A stretch of 64,000 nt of DNA from Zavarzinia compransoris (GCF_003173055.1 NZ_QGLF01000005.1:124001-188000), one strand, 5' to 3'; numbered from the stretch's first letter, positions 51,856-61,747 are shown. Program-made: numbers and translations. Notes: generated from the sequence alone by a model not told the origin.

Positions 51856-52389
51856 TCAGGCCAAAGGCTTGCACACCAGGGTCCGGCGGGCTTCGTCGGC
51901 GGCGGCGGCGAGTTCCGGCGTCGCCGCCAGGGCCCGCAGCAGCAGGAGGCCGGTTTCGGTCGGCATGGTCACCAGCCGCGCGCCCTCGGGCAGGGTGGGC
52001 GGCGGCTTGTCCGGCCCGGCGATGACGAGGCGGATCGGGCCGCTGCCGGTGGTCGCATTGCTGATGACGAAGACATTGTCTGTGATCGCATCGAAGACCG
52101 AGAGGGAGAAATAACTCTCCGGCGGCGTGGCGCTGACCTCGACCGGGCCCTGGCGCAGGTCCAGCGCACAGCTGGAATAGCGAAGATCCGGGGACGGCAG
52201 CACCACCCAGCGCGACGTGTCGTCGACGGCGGGCGGATGCAGCGGCCGGTTCGGGCCGCCCGCGGTTGCCGCCGCGCGGTCGATCACCACGCTCATGATG
52301 AGGCGGGGCAGGGCCCAGACGGCGGCGACATGGGTGACGGCGGCGACGACCAGGACGATCGCCGCCCGGCGCAGCAGGCGCGCGGTCAT
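51856..52389 (-). CDS. DUF1254-type membrane-anchored protein
   Basis: A 177-residue protein with one N-terminal membrane helix (LRRAAIVLVVAAVTHVAAVW) and a periplasmic domain (SPDLRYSSCALDLRQGPVEV, SYFSLSVFDAITDNVFVISN). Paired with the DUF1214 protein upstream by an ATGA overlap, the usual two-gene arrangement in alphaproteobacteria. Function unknown. Confidence 0.75.
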   Translation of the reverse strand: MTARLLRRAAIVLVVAAVTHVAAVWALPRLIMSVVIDRAAATAGGPNRPLHPPAVDDTSRWVVLPSPDLRYSSCALDLRQGPVEVSATPPESYFSLSVFDAITDNVFVISNATTGSGPIRLVIAGPDKPPPTLPEGARLVTMPTETGLLLLRALAATPELAAAADEARRTLVCKPLA

Positions 52390-52961
52390 GAGCAGGCCTT
52401 TCGCGTGATCGTGGGCAGGACGGCGGTGGCCGGGTCGGTGGCCACCGTTCCTTGCGGGTTGTAGAGCCGGGCCAGCAGCACGAGCCTGTCAGCAGTCCCG
52501 CTGGGCAGCCAGTTGCCCGGCGCCTGGTCGCGGGCGATGGTCAGGCGGAAGCTGCCGTCCGCTTCCCGCGCCAGGTTGGCGTCATTGAAGGACCAGCGCT
52601 GCTCCGGGTTGGCGATCAGGAAATGATCGCCGGCATAAAGCGTGACCGACCACCAGCGCGCCGGCAGGTCGCGGCCCGATAGTTCATAGGTGCAATTGCC
52701 GCGCAAGGGTTCGCCCTGGTCGTCCGCCCGGGCGATGAAATAGATCGTCTCGCTGCGGCTCAGCGCCAGCAGCGCGCCCAGCGCGACCACGGCCCGGGTA
52801 TAGAGGCCGCGGTCCGTGCCCCCGGCATCGAGGGGCGTCTGCCACGCGCCGACCCTGGTCGCGGTCCGGTCCAGCGAGATATTGAGCCCGGCCCAGGCAC
52901 TGCCGAGGCCAAGGGCGGCCCCCAGCACCAGCAGCACGAATCCGACGATGATGCGACGCAT
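52386..52961 (-). CDS. DUF1214-type membrane-anchored protein
   Basis: A 191-residue protein with one N-terminal membrane helix (IIVGFVLLVLGAALGLGSAW) and a beta-rich periplasmic domain (YELSGRDLPARWWSVTLY, FLIANPEQRWSFNDANL, LARLYNPQG), the DUF1214 pattern. Start at 52961, just after GAGGGGGAGGGGC. First gene of the pair with DUF1254. Function unknown. Confidence 0.78.
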   Translation of the reverse strand: MRRIIVGFVLLVLGAALGLGSAWAGLNISLDRTATRVGAWQTPLDAGGTDRGLYTRAVVALGALLALSRSETIYFIARADDQGEPLRGNCTYELSGRDLPARWWSVTLYAGDHFLIANPEQRWSFNDANLAREADGSFRLTIARDQAPGNWLPSGTADRLVLLARLYNPQGTVATDPATAVLPTITRKACS

Positions 52962-53140
52962 GCCCCTCCCCCTCGGCCTTCCGTGGCCTGTTGCGGGCAT
53001 CCTCCGCCGGGGATTCCGGGGGCGCAATGCCCGAAACGGGCAGGGGGCGGGTCGTGCCGGCGGCCCACGACCTTGCCGGCCTTGACGATGCCTGCCGTTG
53101 TTGCAAACGTTAGGCCGTGCTTCAGGGGGGCTTGAGCCAC

Positions 53141-53506
53141 ATGATCGTTGTCGATTTTCGCCGATGCGTCCGTGCGGGCGCGCTTGCCGCCATCCTGTCG
53201 TCCGCCGGGGCGGCGGCCGCTGCGGCCGACATGGCGTCCGGTGCCTTTGAATGCTGGTTCTTCAGCGAGCCGCGACTGACCTTGAACTTCACGGTCACCG
53301 GGCCGGGGACCTACAAGGGCTACGATGGCTCGGCCGGCGAATATTCGATCAGTGAGGCGAGCGAGGTGACTTTCACCAGTGGAACGCTCGCGGGTGCGCT
53401 GCCGGACGGCTTCAAAGCGGTTTACGAGGTGCGCCAGGGCGTCCCGACGCTGAGCTTCGTCAGCGGCCGCGGCTCGGAAGCCGCCTTTTGCCAGAATACC
53501 CGATGA
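53141..53506 (+). CDS. Small secreted protein of unknown function
   Basis: A 121-residue protein with a Sec signal peptide (CVRAGALAAILSSAGAAAAA, cleavage near 29). The mature part has two Cys (ECWF and FCQN) that could form a disulfide, and is beta-rich. No family recognised. ATG 53141 is preceded by AGGGGGG; a GTG at 53117 is less likely. It overlaps the next gene by ATGA. Confidence 0.7.
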   Translation: MIVVDFRRCVRAGALAAILSSAGAAAAAADMASGAFECWFFSEPRLTLNFTVTGPGTYKGYDGSAGEYSISEASEVTFTSGTLAGALPDGFKAVYEVRQGVPTLSFVSGRGSEAAFCQNTR

Positions 53507-54213
53507 ATACACCCGCGCGTCGCGGGCCCGGGGCCGCCGTCGAGACGGTATACGGGCATCCCTGGTACGGCATCGGGCTGATCTGGTTCGTCGTGCTGCT
53601 CCTGGCGGGGCTCGTCGCCGGCATGATCGCCGGTGCCTTGGCGCTGTTCATCACCGGCGATCCCGGTTCCGGCGTGTTGCTGGCCCTGTTCGGCCTTCTT
53701 CTTGCGCCGGTGATCCCCATCGTGGTCCGGCCCGCCCGGGCCATGGTCCGGCACAAGGTGCGCATCGGCAGCGACGGTCGCCTGCACATGACCTTGCCGA
53801 CCTGGGGCCGCAACAGTATCCGGCCGCCGTTTCACGATGTCGAACTCGCCGCCGCCGACATTGCGGGGATCGAGCGCCGCGAAGTGATCCGCCAGAGCAT
53901 GGGCGTGCCCTGGATCGAGGAATGCTGGCGTGTCGTGACCCACAGCGGCGAGAGTTACGATTTCGGCTCCCGCGCCGCGCAAGGCTCGATCCAATTCCCG
54001 GTCGAGGCCGCGGGACAGGCGATCGCCCGGTTCGCGGGGGTTGCGATCGGCGAGGTCGGCGATCCGGTGGAAGCCGGCGCCGACGGCCAAGTCCACCCCC
54101 TGACCCCGGCCGAGGCCGAGGGCAAGCGCCGTACCGCCCATAATTTCTGGATCGGCATCGGGATCGCCATGGCGCTGCTCGCCATCCTTCGCGTTTGCGC
54201 CCAGTCGGGATAG
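53503..54213 (+). CDS. Membrane protein of unknown function
   Basis: A 236-residue protein with two N-terminal helices (LIWFVVLLLAGLVAGMIAGA, VLLALFGLLLAPVIPIVV), a soluble domain of about 120 residues (a PH-like beta pattern is possible: VRHKVRIGSDGRLHMTL) and one C-terminal helix. Coupled to the secreted protein upstream (ATGA). No function assignable. Confidence 0.72.
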   Translation: MNTPARRGPGAAVETVYGHPWYGIGLIWFVVLLLAGLVAGMIAGALALFITGDPGSGVLLALFGLLLAPVIPIVVRPARAMVRHKVRIGSDGRLHMTLPTWGRNSIRPPFHDVELAAADIAGIERREVIRQSMGVPWIEECWRVVTHSGESYDFGSRAAQGSIQFPVEAAGQAIARFAGVAIGEVGDPVEAGADGQVHPLTPAEAEGKRRTAHNFWIGIGIAMALLAILRVCAQSG

Positions 54214-54221
54214 GCCGGCGT

Positions 54222-56747
54222 TCAGGCCAGGCTGCGCAGCACCGGTGCCGGCCGCCCCGCCAGCGCGCCCCAGGTCCCGGCCAGGCCGAGACCGACGGTG
54301 AGCACGATGCCGGCCGCGGCCGCCAGCACGGCGATCAGGGGATCGAAGGTGAAGCTGCTGCGCATGACCCCGACCATGACGCCATAGGCCGCCGCCGTCC
54401 CCGCCCCCAGCGCGACGAGGCCGGTGGCAAGGCCGAGCACGGCATATTCGAGGCTGAAGGCGGCCAGCACCTGGGCGCGCGAGGCCCCCAGGGTCTTCAG
54501 GATGACGGCATCGTAGAGCCGCTGGCGGTGCCCGGCGGCCAAGGCGCCGGCCAGGACGAAGAGGCCGGCGACCAGGGTAACCGAAGCGGTAACCTGGACG
54601 GCCAGGGCGAGCTGGCGCAGCATGCCGTCCACGGTTTCGAGCGCTTCCTTCATGCGGATCACCGAAATATTGGGGAAGCGGTCGGTGACGGCGCGGAACA
54701 CCTTGGGTTCCGCCTCGGGGCTGGCGCGGACGGTGGCGAGGAAATTATGCGGCGCGGCTTCGAGCATGCCGGGCGAGAACACCAGGGCGAAATTGATGGT
54801 CAGGGTGGTGTAGTCGATGCGGCGCAGGCTGGCGATTTCCGCCTCGATGTCGCGGCCGAGCAGGTTGACGGTGATCCTGTCGCCGATCGAGAGGTCCATC
54901 GCCTCGGCCAGGGCCGCGTCGAAGGAGACGAGGGGGGCGCCGCGGTAATCCGCCGGCCACCAGGCGCCGGCGCTCAGGCTGGCGCCCTCGGGCGGCACGG
55001 CGGCATAGGTCACGCCGCGGTCGCCGCGCAGGGCCCAGCGGCCGTCCGGCTTCACCGGGTATTGGTCCGCCGGCACGCCCTTGATGCGGGTGATCCGCCC
55101 GCGCATGGAAGGGACGGCTTTCAGGTCGGCGGTGCCCTCGATGCCGGTGACCAGGGTCGTGAAGGCCTCGATCTGGTCGGTCTGGATGTCGACGAAGAAG
55201 AAGGACGGCGCGGCGCTGGGCAGGCGTTCCGTCACCTGATTCTGCAGGTTGAACTGCACCAGCGCGACCGCGACCAGCAAGGTCAGGCCGAGGCCGAGCG
55301 AGAGCACGACCGAGCCGGTCGCCGCCCCCGGCCGGTGCAGGTTGCCAAGCGCAAGCCGCGCCCCCGGCCGTGCCGGCCGGGGCAGGCGCGCGGCGATCGC
55401 GGTCACCGCCAGCCCGGCCAGGCGCAGCAGGACGAAGACGCCAAGGGTGCCGAGAATGAAATAGAGACCGAAGGAAATCTCGTTGGCGGTGGCAAGGGCA
55501 AGGCCGATGAGAATGACGACGAGCGCCGCCATCATGGCCAGATAGCGTTTCCGCGGCAGCACGCGGTCGGGCGCCACGAGATCGCGGAACAGATGGGCCG
55601 CCGGCACTTCCCGCGCCCGGGCCAGCGGCCACAGGGCGAAGAGCAGGGCGATGACGAGGCCGAAGGCGCTGGCCAGCAGCAGGGGCTCGGCATAGATGCC
55701 GATCTCGGCCGGGATCGGCAGGGCGGCGCCGATGACGCCGCCAAGGGCCACAGGCAGCAGGGCGCCGACGGCAAGGCCGATGGCGATGCCGACAAGGGCG
55801 ATCGCCGTCACCTGGATCAGGAACACGGCGAAGACGAGGCCGGCCGGCGCCCCCAGCGATTTCAGGATGGCGATGGTTCTGGTCTTGGTCGCCATATGGG
55901 CGCGCACGGCGCTGCCCACCCCGACCCCGCCGACGACCAGCGCGGTCAATCCCACCAGGGTCAGGAACTGGCCCAGGCGGTCGACGAACTGGCGGATGCC
56001 GGGGGCGGCGTTGGAACTGTTGCGGATACGCCAGCCGGCGTCCGGCTGATCGGCCTTCAGGTCTTCCGCGAGGGCGCGGGCATCGGTCCCGGGCGGCAGC
56101 TTCAGGCGGTAGGAGGTGCTGATCTGGCTGCCCAGCTGCAACAGGCCGGTGGCCGGCAGGTCGGCCATGGCGATCATCACCCGGGGGCCGAGGCCGAAGG
56201 CGTCGGAACCGATGTCCGGCTCGGCGGCGATCACGGCGCTGACGCGGAACTGCGCATCGCCCAGGGTGATCGTATCGCCGACGGCGGCCTCGATCCGGGT
56301 CAGCAGCACCGCATCGACCGCGGCACCCGGCAGCCCGTCGCGGCGGGCGAAGGCATCAGTCGGGCTTTGCGCCGGTTCGAGGCCGAGGCTGCCGTAAAGG
56401 GGATAGGCGCCGTCCACCGCCTTCAGCTCGACCAGGGTGCGGCCCTCGGCGCCGCCGACGCGGCGGGCCATGGCGCGCATCTGCCGGACGGTGGAGACGG
56501 CGACGGCTTTCCCGGCGATATAGGCCTCTTCCCCGGCCGTCGCCTCGCGCTGGACGAGGCGCAGCTCGATGTCGCCGCCGAGGAGGTCCTGGCCCTTGGC
56601 GGCCAGTCCGGCCTCGACCGCGCGGCCGAGATTGCCGATGCCGGCGATCGCCGCGACCCCCAGGATCAGGCAGGCCAGGAAGATGCGGAACCCGCGCACG
56701 CCGGCGCGCAATTCCCGCCGGGCCAGGGTGACGGCGAGGCGGCTCAT
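54222..56747 (-). CDS. FtsX-family ABC transporter permease (YbbP-like)
   Basis: An 841-residue inner-membrane protein. A first helix (FRIFLACLILGVAAIAGIG), a large periplasmic domain, three helices (~260-380), a middle helix pair, a second periplasmic domain and three last helices (~715-830) give the ten-helix YbbP layout with two FtsX cores. It works with the ATPase just upstream (ATGA overlap). The role may be lipid or lipoprotein-related export; not established. Confidence 0.9.
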   Translation of the reverse strand: MSRLAVTLARRELRAGVRGFRIFLACLILGVAAIAGIGNLGRAVEAGLAAKGQDLLGGDIELRLVQREATAGEEAYIAGKAVAVSTVRQMRAMARRVGGAEGRTLVELKAVDGAYPLYGSLGLEPAQSPTDAFARRDGLPGAAVDAVLLTRIEAAVGDTITLGDAQFRVSAVIAAEPDIGSDAFGLGPRVMIAMADLPATGLLQLGSQISTSYRLKLPPGTDARALAEDLKADQPDAGWRIRNSSNAAPGIRQFVDRLGQFLTLVGLTALVVGGVGVGSAVRAHMATKTRTIAILKSLGAPAGLVFAVFLIQVTAIALVGIAIGLAVGALLPVALGGVIGAALPIPAEIGIYAEPLLLASAFGLVIALLFALWPLARAREVPAAHLFRDLVAPDRVLPRKRYLAMMAALVVILIGLALATANEISFGLYFILGTLGVFVLLRLAGLAVTAIAARLPRPARPGARLALGNLHRPGAATGSVVLSLGLGLTLLVAVALVQFNLQNQVTERLPSAAPSFFFVDIQTDQIEAFTTLVTGIEGTADLKAVPSMRGRITRIKGVPADQYPVKPDGRWALRGDRGVTYAAVPPEGASLSAGAWWPADYRGAPLVSFDAALAEAMDLSIGDRITVNLLGRDIEAEIASLRRIDYTTLTINFALVFSPGMLEAAPHNFLATVRASPEAEPKVFRAVTDRFPNISVIRMKEALETVDGMLRQLALAVQVTASVTLVAGLFVLAGALAAGHRQRLYDAVILKTLGASRAQVLAAFSLEYAVLGLATGLVALGAGTAAAYGVMVGVMRSSFTFDPLIAVLAAAAGIVLTVGLGLAGTWGALAGRPAPVLRSLA

Positions 56748-57430
56748 GGCCGGCGCTCGTCCGCCACCACGAGGCCGTCGGCCAGGCGCAGCTGGCGGTC
56801 GCAGCGCGCGGCCAGGCCCGGATCATGGGTGACGAGGACGAGGGTGGCGCCATGCCGGCGCCCCAGGCCGAAAAGAAGCTCGACGATGGTCTCGCCGGTC
56901 TTGCCGTCCAGGTTGCCGGTCGGCTCGTCGGCGAACAGGATGCGGGGGCTGGCGACCAGGGCGCGGGCCAGGGCCACGCGCTGCTGCTCCCCGCCCGAAA
57001 GCTGTGCCGGATAATGGTCCAGCCGGTGGCCGAGGCCGACAAGCTCCAGTTCGGCCCGCGCCTTGGCCCGGGCCGCGCGGTCGCCGGCAAGCTCAAGCGG
57101 GACCGAGACGTTTTCGAGCGCGGTCATGGTCGGGATCAGGTGGAAAGATTGGAACACGATCCCCACATGATCGCGGCGGAAGCGCGCCAGGCGGTCCTCG
57201 TCCAGCGCGTGCAGCCCGTGGCCGGCGACGGTGACGGTGCCGCTGGTGGGCTTCTCCAGCCCGGCCATGACCGACAGCAGGGTCGATTTCCCGGAACCCG
57301 AGGGACCGATCAGGCCGATGGTCTCGCCGGGCTCGACGGCAAGGTCGATGCCGCGCAGGATGTCGACCGGTCCGGCGGCGCTGGCGAGCGTCAGCCGCAC
57401 GGCTTCGAGCTTGATTTCAGGTGAGGCCAA
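56744..57430 (-). CDS. ABC transporter ATP-binding protein (YbbA/LolD-like)
   Basis: A 228-residue ATPase. Walker [10 protein letters not shown] (~45), Q-loop [10 protein letters not shown], signature [15 protein letters not shown], Walker [13 protein letters not shown] and VTHD are complete, all of the LolD/YbbA class. I choose the TTG at 57430 because the protein then matches the family N-terminus; an ATG at 57496 lies inside the divergent tesA-type gene. Divergent from TesA, as ybbA is from tesA in E. coli. Confidence 0.88.
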   Translation of the reverse strand: MASPEIKLEAVRLTLASAAGPVDILRGIDLAVEPGETIGLIGPSGSGKSTLLSVMAGLEKPTSGTVTVAGHGLHALDEDRLARFRRDHVGIVFQSFHLIPTMTALENVSVPLELAGDRAARAKARAELELVGLGHRLDHYPAQLSGGEQQRVALARALVASPRILFADEPTGNLDGKTGETIVELLFGLGRRHGATLVLVTHDPGLAARCDRQLRLADGLVVADERRP

Positions 57431-57443
57431 GGAGGGGAACCCT

Positions 57444-58103
57444 GTGCGAAACAGTACCGGAATTTGGTCATATGGCTTGCGCGCCCTGGTTTTCAACCTC
57501 GCGGTCGTGCTGGGGCTCGCGGTTTCGGGGGCGGGGGCGCAGGCGCAGCCGAAAACCGTGCTGGCGCTGGGCGATTCGCTGACCCATGGCTATGGCCTCG
57601 ACGAGCCGGAGATTTTCCCGGTGCGCCTGCAACAGGCGCTGGCCGGCGCCGGGGTCGAGGCCCGGGTGGTCAATGCCGGGGTCTCGGGCGATACGTCCGC
57701 CGGGGGGCTGGCCCGGCTCGACTGGGCGTTGGGCGATCCGGCGGCGGCGCCCGATCTGGTGATCGTCGAACTGGGCGCCAACGATGCCCTGCGCGGCCTG
57801 GACCCGGCCTCGACCGAGGCCAATCTCGACCGGATCCTGGCCGTCCTCAAGGAACGGGGCATTCCCGCCCTGCTGGCCGGGATGAAGGCGCCGCCGAACC
57901 TTGGCGCCGATTATGTCGCCCGCTTCGATGCTCTCTATCCCCGGCTTGCGGAAAAGCACGGGGTGCCGTTCTATCCCTTCTTCCTCGACGGCGTCGCCGC
58001 CCAGCCCGCGCTCAATCAGGCGGACGGCATGCATCCCAACGGGGCGGGCGTCGCCATCATCGTCGAACGGATCACGCCCCTCGTGGTCCGCGCCCTCCAG
58101 TAG
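57444..58103 (+). CDS. tesA: Periplasmic arylesterase / acyl-CoA thioesterase I-like (SGNH)
   Basis: A 219-residue lipolytic enzyme. A signal peptide (LVFNLAVVLGLAVSGAGAQA, cleavage near 34) exports it. SGNH blocks: Ser in LALGDSLTHGYGL (~45), Gly in VNAGVSGDT, Asn in ELGANDALRG, and the Asp-His pair in DGMHPNGAG. Usual TesA size. GTG 57444 follows AAGGAGGGG. It shares a 13-base gap with the divergent ABC ATPase gene. Confidence 0.93.
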   Translation: MRNSTGIWSYGLRALVFNLAVVLGLAVSGAGAQAQPKTVLALGDSLTHGYGLDEPEIFPVRLQQALAGAGVEARVVNAGVSGDTSAGGLARLDWALGDPAAAPDLVIVELGANDALRGLDPASTEANLDRILAVLKERGIPALLAGMKAPPNLGADYVARFDALYPRLAEKHGVPFYPFFLDGVAAQPALNQADGMHPNGAGVAIIVERITPLVVRALQ

Positions 58104-58132
58104 TCTCGCGTTCCGTCAACAAGGATTGCCGC

Positions 58133-59173
58133 ATGAAGTACCGCCGGCTTGGCCGCACCGATCTCGACGTCAGCGTGATCTGCCTCGGCACCATGACCTG
58201 GGGCGAGCAGAACACCGAGGCGGAGGCCCATGAGCAGCTCGACTACGCCCTCGACCAGGGGGTGAATTTCCTCGATACCGCCGAAATGTACCCGGTGCCG
58301 CCCAGGGCGGAGACCCAGGGCCGGACCGAGGCCTATATCGGCTCCTGGCTGAAGGCCCGGGGCAACCGCGACAAGGTGATCCTCGCGACCAAGGTCGCCG
58401 GGCGCGACGGCCCGGGCGGCCATATCCGCCAGCCCACCACCCGGCTGGACAAGGCCCAGATCAACCAGGCGATCGACGCCAGCCTGAAGCGCCTCGGCAC
58501 CGATTACGTCGATCTCTATCAGGTCCATTGGCCGGAACGGCTGACCAATGCCTTCGGTATCGCCGAATACCGGCATTTCGAGCAGACCGACCTGATCCCG
58601 ATCGAAGAGACGCTGGACGCGCTCGCCGGCCTCGTGAAGGCGGGCAAGGTGCGCCATCTCGGGGTTTCCAACGAAAGCCCCTGGGGGGTGATGCGCTATC
58701 TCGAAGCCGCCGACCGCCTGGGTCTGCCCCATATCGTCTCGATCCAGAATGCCTACAGCCTGGTCAACCGGCTGTTCGAGATCGGCCATGCCGAGATCGC
58801 CCACCGCGAGGGGGTCGAACTGCTGGCCTATTCGCCGCTCGGCATGGGGCTCCTGACCGGGAAGTATTTCGGCGGCGCCCGGCCGGCCAATGCCCGGCTG
58901 ACCCTGTTCTCGCGCTTCGTCCGCTATGCGACGGCGGGGGCGCAGGCGGCGGCCGATGCCTATGTCACCCTGGCGCGCCAGCATGGCCTGGACCCGGCGC
59001 AGATGGCGCTGGCCTTCGTCAACAGCCGGCCTTTCCTCGGCGCCAACATCATCGGCGCGACCAGTCTCGAACAGTTGAAGGCCGACATCGGCTCGATCGA
59101 CCTCGACCTCTCCGACGAGGTGCTGAAGGGGATCGAGGCGATCCACCGCGCCAACCCGAACCCCTGCCCCTAA
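58133..59173 (+). CDS. Aldo/keto reductase (Tas-like)
   Basis: A 346-residue NADP(H)-dependent oxidoreductase with the Tas/YajO-type layout: RLGRTDLDVSVICLGTMTWG at the start, Asp and Tyr of the tetrad in FLDTAEMYP, Lys in ILATKVAG, His in YQVHWPER, and the cofactor segment NIIGATSLEQL. ATG 58133, 29 bases after tesA; probably the same transcript. Substrate unknown. Confidence 0.93.
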   Translation: MKYRRLGRTDLDVSVICLGTMTWGEQNTEAEAHEQLDYALDQGVNFLDTAEMYPVPPRAETQGRTEAYIGSWLKARGNRDKVILATKVAGRDGPGGHIRQPTTRLDKAQINQAIDASLKRLGTDYVDLYQVHWPERLTNAFGIAEYRHFEQTDLIPIEETLDALAGLVKAGKVRHLGVSNESPWGVMRYLEAADRLGLPHIVSIQNAYSLVNRLFEIGHAEIAHREGVELLAYSPLGMGLLTGKYFGGARPANARLTLFSRFVRYATAGAQAAADAYVTLARQHGLDPAQMALAFVNSRPFLGANIIGATSLEQLKADIGSIDLDLSDEVLKGIEAIHRANPNPCP

Positions 59174-59240
59174 TCCAAAAAGACGTAGGCAGCGGCCTGC
59201 GGCTGGCCGATCCTGTTCCCCGGATTTCAGGGAGGGGCGG

Positions 59241-59684
59241 ATGGCCAGCCGCAATATCGCGTTCAACCTCGTGGTGAAGGCGCCGCGCCCGGCGGTCTTC
59301 GCCTGGCTCGGCGATCACGAGAAATTCGGCTCGCTGCTGCCGGGGCGGACGAAGCGGATCATCGACGGCACGGGGCCGGGCGGGGTCAATGGCGCCGGCT
59401 CGGTGCGCCGGGTTTCCTTCGGCGTTTCCTATACGGACGAGAAGGTGACGGCGCTGATCCCGGACGAATATGTCGAATATACCGTGATCGAGGGCAGCCC
59501 GGTGAAGAACCACCTGGGCTGCATCCGCCTGACCGATACGGCGGACGGCGGCACCGAGATCGACTATCGCATCACCTTCGATCCGCGCATTTCGTTCCTC
59601 GGCGCGCCGACCGAGATGCTGGTGCGGCATATTCTCGGCGGCGGCCTCGCCAAGCTGAAGCAGCGGGTCGAGCGCGCGGCCTGA
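59241..59684 (+). CDS. SRPBCC-family (polyketide-cyclase-like) protein
   Basis: A 147-residue START-like protein. The family's first strand and helix (RNIAFNLVVKAPRPAVFAWL), a middle VEYTVIEGSPVKNHLG and the last long helix (PTEMLVRHILGGGLAKLKQR) are visible. It probably binds a hydrophobic ligand. No catalytic motif. A 67-base gap follows the aldo/keto reductase. Confidence 0.82.
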   Translation: MASRNIAFNLVVKAPRPAVFAWLGDHEKFGSLLPGRTKRIIDGTGPGGVNGAGSVRRVSFGVSYTDEKVTALIPDEYVEYTVIEGSPVKNHLGCIRLTDTADGGTEIDYRITFDPRISFLGAPTEMLVRHILGGGLAKLKQRVERAA

Positions 59685-59762
59685 CGTCGGCCTGCTTGTT
59701 TCGCCGGGGGCGGCGGGCCTATGATCCGCCCGCCTTGCCTTCCCCCCCTGCGAGACCCCGCG

Positions 59763-60572
59763 ATGAGTCACCCGCATGATGCCAACCGACGCCATTGGGA
59801 CGAGGTGACGGCCATCCATCGCGACTCGGCCTTCTATAAGGTGGATGCCTTTCTTGCCGGCCATTGCACCGTCGGCCCCGTCGAGCGCGAGGGACTGTCG
59901 CCCCTGCTGCGCAAGAACCTGCTGCATCTCCAGTGCCATTTCGGCCTCGACACGCTGTCGCTGCTGCGCCTCGGCGCGTCGCGGGTGACGGGGGTCGATA
60001 TTTCGGGGGCGGCGATCCGCGAGGCGTCGGCCCTGGCGGAAAAGCTCAAGCTCGGCGCCTGGGCCGATTTCGTCGAGGCGGATGTTCTCGACCTCGACCT
60101 GAAAAGCCGCTTCGAGCGGATCTTCACCTCCCATGGCGCGATCAACTGGCTGTCGGATATCGAGGCCTGGGGCCGGGTCGTCGCCCGCCACCTCGCCCAG
60201 GACGGGGTCTTCTACATGATGGAAGCCCATCCCTTCGGCCTGGCCATGGATCTGGAAACCTCGGGCCGGCTCTACCAGCGCTTCGATTATTTCCACAAGG
60301 ACGAGCCGATGGCGCTCGACGGCGTGCCCGATTACGCCGTGCCCGACTATCTGCCGAAGGAGCCGGGCATCGGCTGGGCCTGGACCATCGCCGACATCAT
60401 GGCGGCGCTGGAAAAGGCCGGGCTGCGGGTCTTCGAGTTTCGCGAATATCCCTTCGCCGCCTGGGAAGCCCTGCCCGGCATGACGGCGGAGGCCGGCGGC
60501 TATTACTGGCGCCGGCACGAGGGGCCGGACCTGCCCCTGCTGTTCAGCCTGAAGGCGCGCCACGCGGCTTGA
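59763..60572 (+). CDS. Class I SAM-dependent methyltransferase
   Basis: A 269-residue protein. Motif I is LLHLQCHFGLDTLSLLRLGA and motif post-I VTGVDISGAAI (~60-80), followed by DFVEADVLDL and FTSHGAINWLSDIEAW. The CHFG in place of GxGxG is common in this subgroup. Substrate unknown. ATG 59763 follows a weak CCCCGCG site. Confidence 0.86.
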   Translation: MSHPHDANRRHWDEVTAIHRDSAFYKVDAFLAGHCTVGPVEREGLSPLLRKNLLHLQCHFGLDTLSLLRLGASRVTGVDISGAAIREASALAEKLKLGAWADFVEADVLDLDLKSRFERIFTSHGAINWLSDIEAWGRVVARHLAQDGVFYMMEAHPFGLAMDLETSGRLYQRFDYFHKDEPMALDGVPDYAVPDYLPKEPGIGWAWTIADIMAALEKAGLRVFEFREYPFAAWEALPGMTAEAGGYYWRRHEGPDLPLLFSLKARHAA

Positions 60573-60622
60573 CTCGCCGGCGGTTCTCCTGGAACATAAG
60601 AAGAACACTCGGGGAGGCGAAC

Positions 60623-61084
60623 ATGGTGAAACCCATTCCGGACGGTTATGAAGGCGTGACCCCCTATCTGATCGTCGAGGGGGCGGCCCGGGCGATCGAT
60701 TTCTACCGCGCGGTCTTCGATGCGGTCGAATTGTTCCGGATCGGCGCCGGGGGCGACAGGATCGGCCATGCCGAACTGAAATTCGGCCAGGGCATCATCA
60801 TGCTGGCCGATCCCTTTCCCGAATACGGTGCCCTGGCGCCGGTGCCCGGGGCGGCCGGGGCCAGCGTCTCCTTCACCTTCTATTGCCCGGACGTGGACGA
60901 TCTGGTCGCAAGGGCGGTGGCGGCGGGGGCGGTGCTGCGCAGTCCGGCCGAAGTGAAATTCTACGGCGACCGCATGGCCAGCCTGGTCGATCCCTTCGGC
61001 CATGTCTGGCATGTCGCCACCCATGTCGAGGATGTCTCGCCCGACGAGCTGGAACGCCGGGCTGCGGCCCAGGCGGGGGGCTGA
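60623..61084 (+). CDS. VOC-superfamily (glyoxalase/bleomycin-resistance-like) protein
   Basis: A 153-residue protein. The PhnB-like pattern is clear: VTPYLIVEGAARAIDFYRAV, HAELKFGQGIIMLAD, and DRMASLVDPFGHVWHVATH. His and Glu metal positions are partly visible. GGGGAGG precedes the ATG. Substrate unknown; many relatives are uncharacterised. Confidence 0.88.
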   Translation: MVKPIPDGYEGVTPYLIVEGAARAIDFYRAVFDAVELFRIGAGGDRIGHAELKFGQGIIMLADPFPEYGALAPVPGAAGASVSFTFYCPDVDDLVARAVAAGAVLRSPAEVKFYGDRMASLVDPFGHVWHVATHVEDVSPDELERRAAAQAGG

Positions 61085-61087
61085 GGC

Positions 61088-61747
61088 TCAGACCAGCTTC
61101 CGTTCCGTGAAGAACAGGCGCAGCGCGAAGCCGATGAAGATGAGGCCGGACAGGCCCTCGACCCCGGTGCGGAACCAGCGGTTGCCGGCGATGCGGCTGG
61201 CCGTGCCGGCGGCGAAGGCGGCGATGGCGGCGAGGTAGAGGCCGCCGACCACCGCGATCATCATGCCCATGACGAAGGTCTGCACCGCGACATGGCCGAG
61301 CTGGGGCGCCACGAACTGCGGCACGAAGGCAAGGTAGAACAGGATCACCTTGGCGTTCAGCAGGTTGGTGACCAGGGCCTGGGTGAAGATGCGCCGGGCC
61401 GAATCCGGCGCGGCACGCAATTCGAGGGTGCCGTGCTCGCGCCAGTGCCGCCGGGCCGCCGCCAGGGCGCGCAGGCCGAGCCAGGCCAGATAGACCGCGC
61501 CCAGCAGCTTCAGTCCCTGGAACAGGGCGGGCGAGGCCGCGACCAGGGCCGAGATGCCGGCGGCCGCCAGGGTCGAATGGATGGTGTTGCCGAGGGTGAT
61601 GCCGCCGATCGCGGTCCAGCCGGCCCGGCGCCCGTCGAACAGGCTGCGGCCGAGGACGAGCAGGAAATCCGGCCCCGGGATCAGGATCAGGACGATGACG
61701 GCGACGAGGTAAAGCTGGAACAGATGCGGGTCGAAGGGCAGGGACAT
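61088..61747 (-). CDS. LysE/RhtB-family amino-acid exporter
   Basis: A 219-residue inner-membrane protein with about six helices. The LysE signature IPGPDFLLVLGRSL (~25-40), GGITLGNTIHSTLAAAG and NLLNAKVILFYLAFVPQF (~125-145) are present. ATG 61747 is used; the frame extends upstream without similarity. Exports an amino acid or related solute. It is convergent with the VOC gene, 3 bases apart. Confidence 0.92.
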   Translation of the reverse strand: MSLPFDPHLFQLYLVAVIVLILIPGPDFLLVLGRSLFDGRRAGWTAIGGITLGNTIHSTLAAAGISALVAASPALFQGLKLLGAVYLAWLGLRALAAARRHWREHGTLELRAAPDSARRIFTQALVTNLLNAKVILFYLAFVPQFVAPQLGHVAVQTFVMGMMIAVVGGLYLAAIAAFAAGTASRIAGNRWFRTGVEGLSGLIFIGFALRLFFTERKLV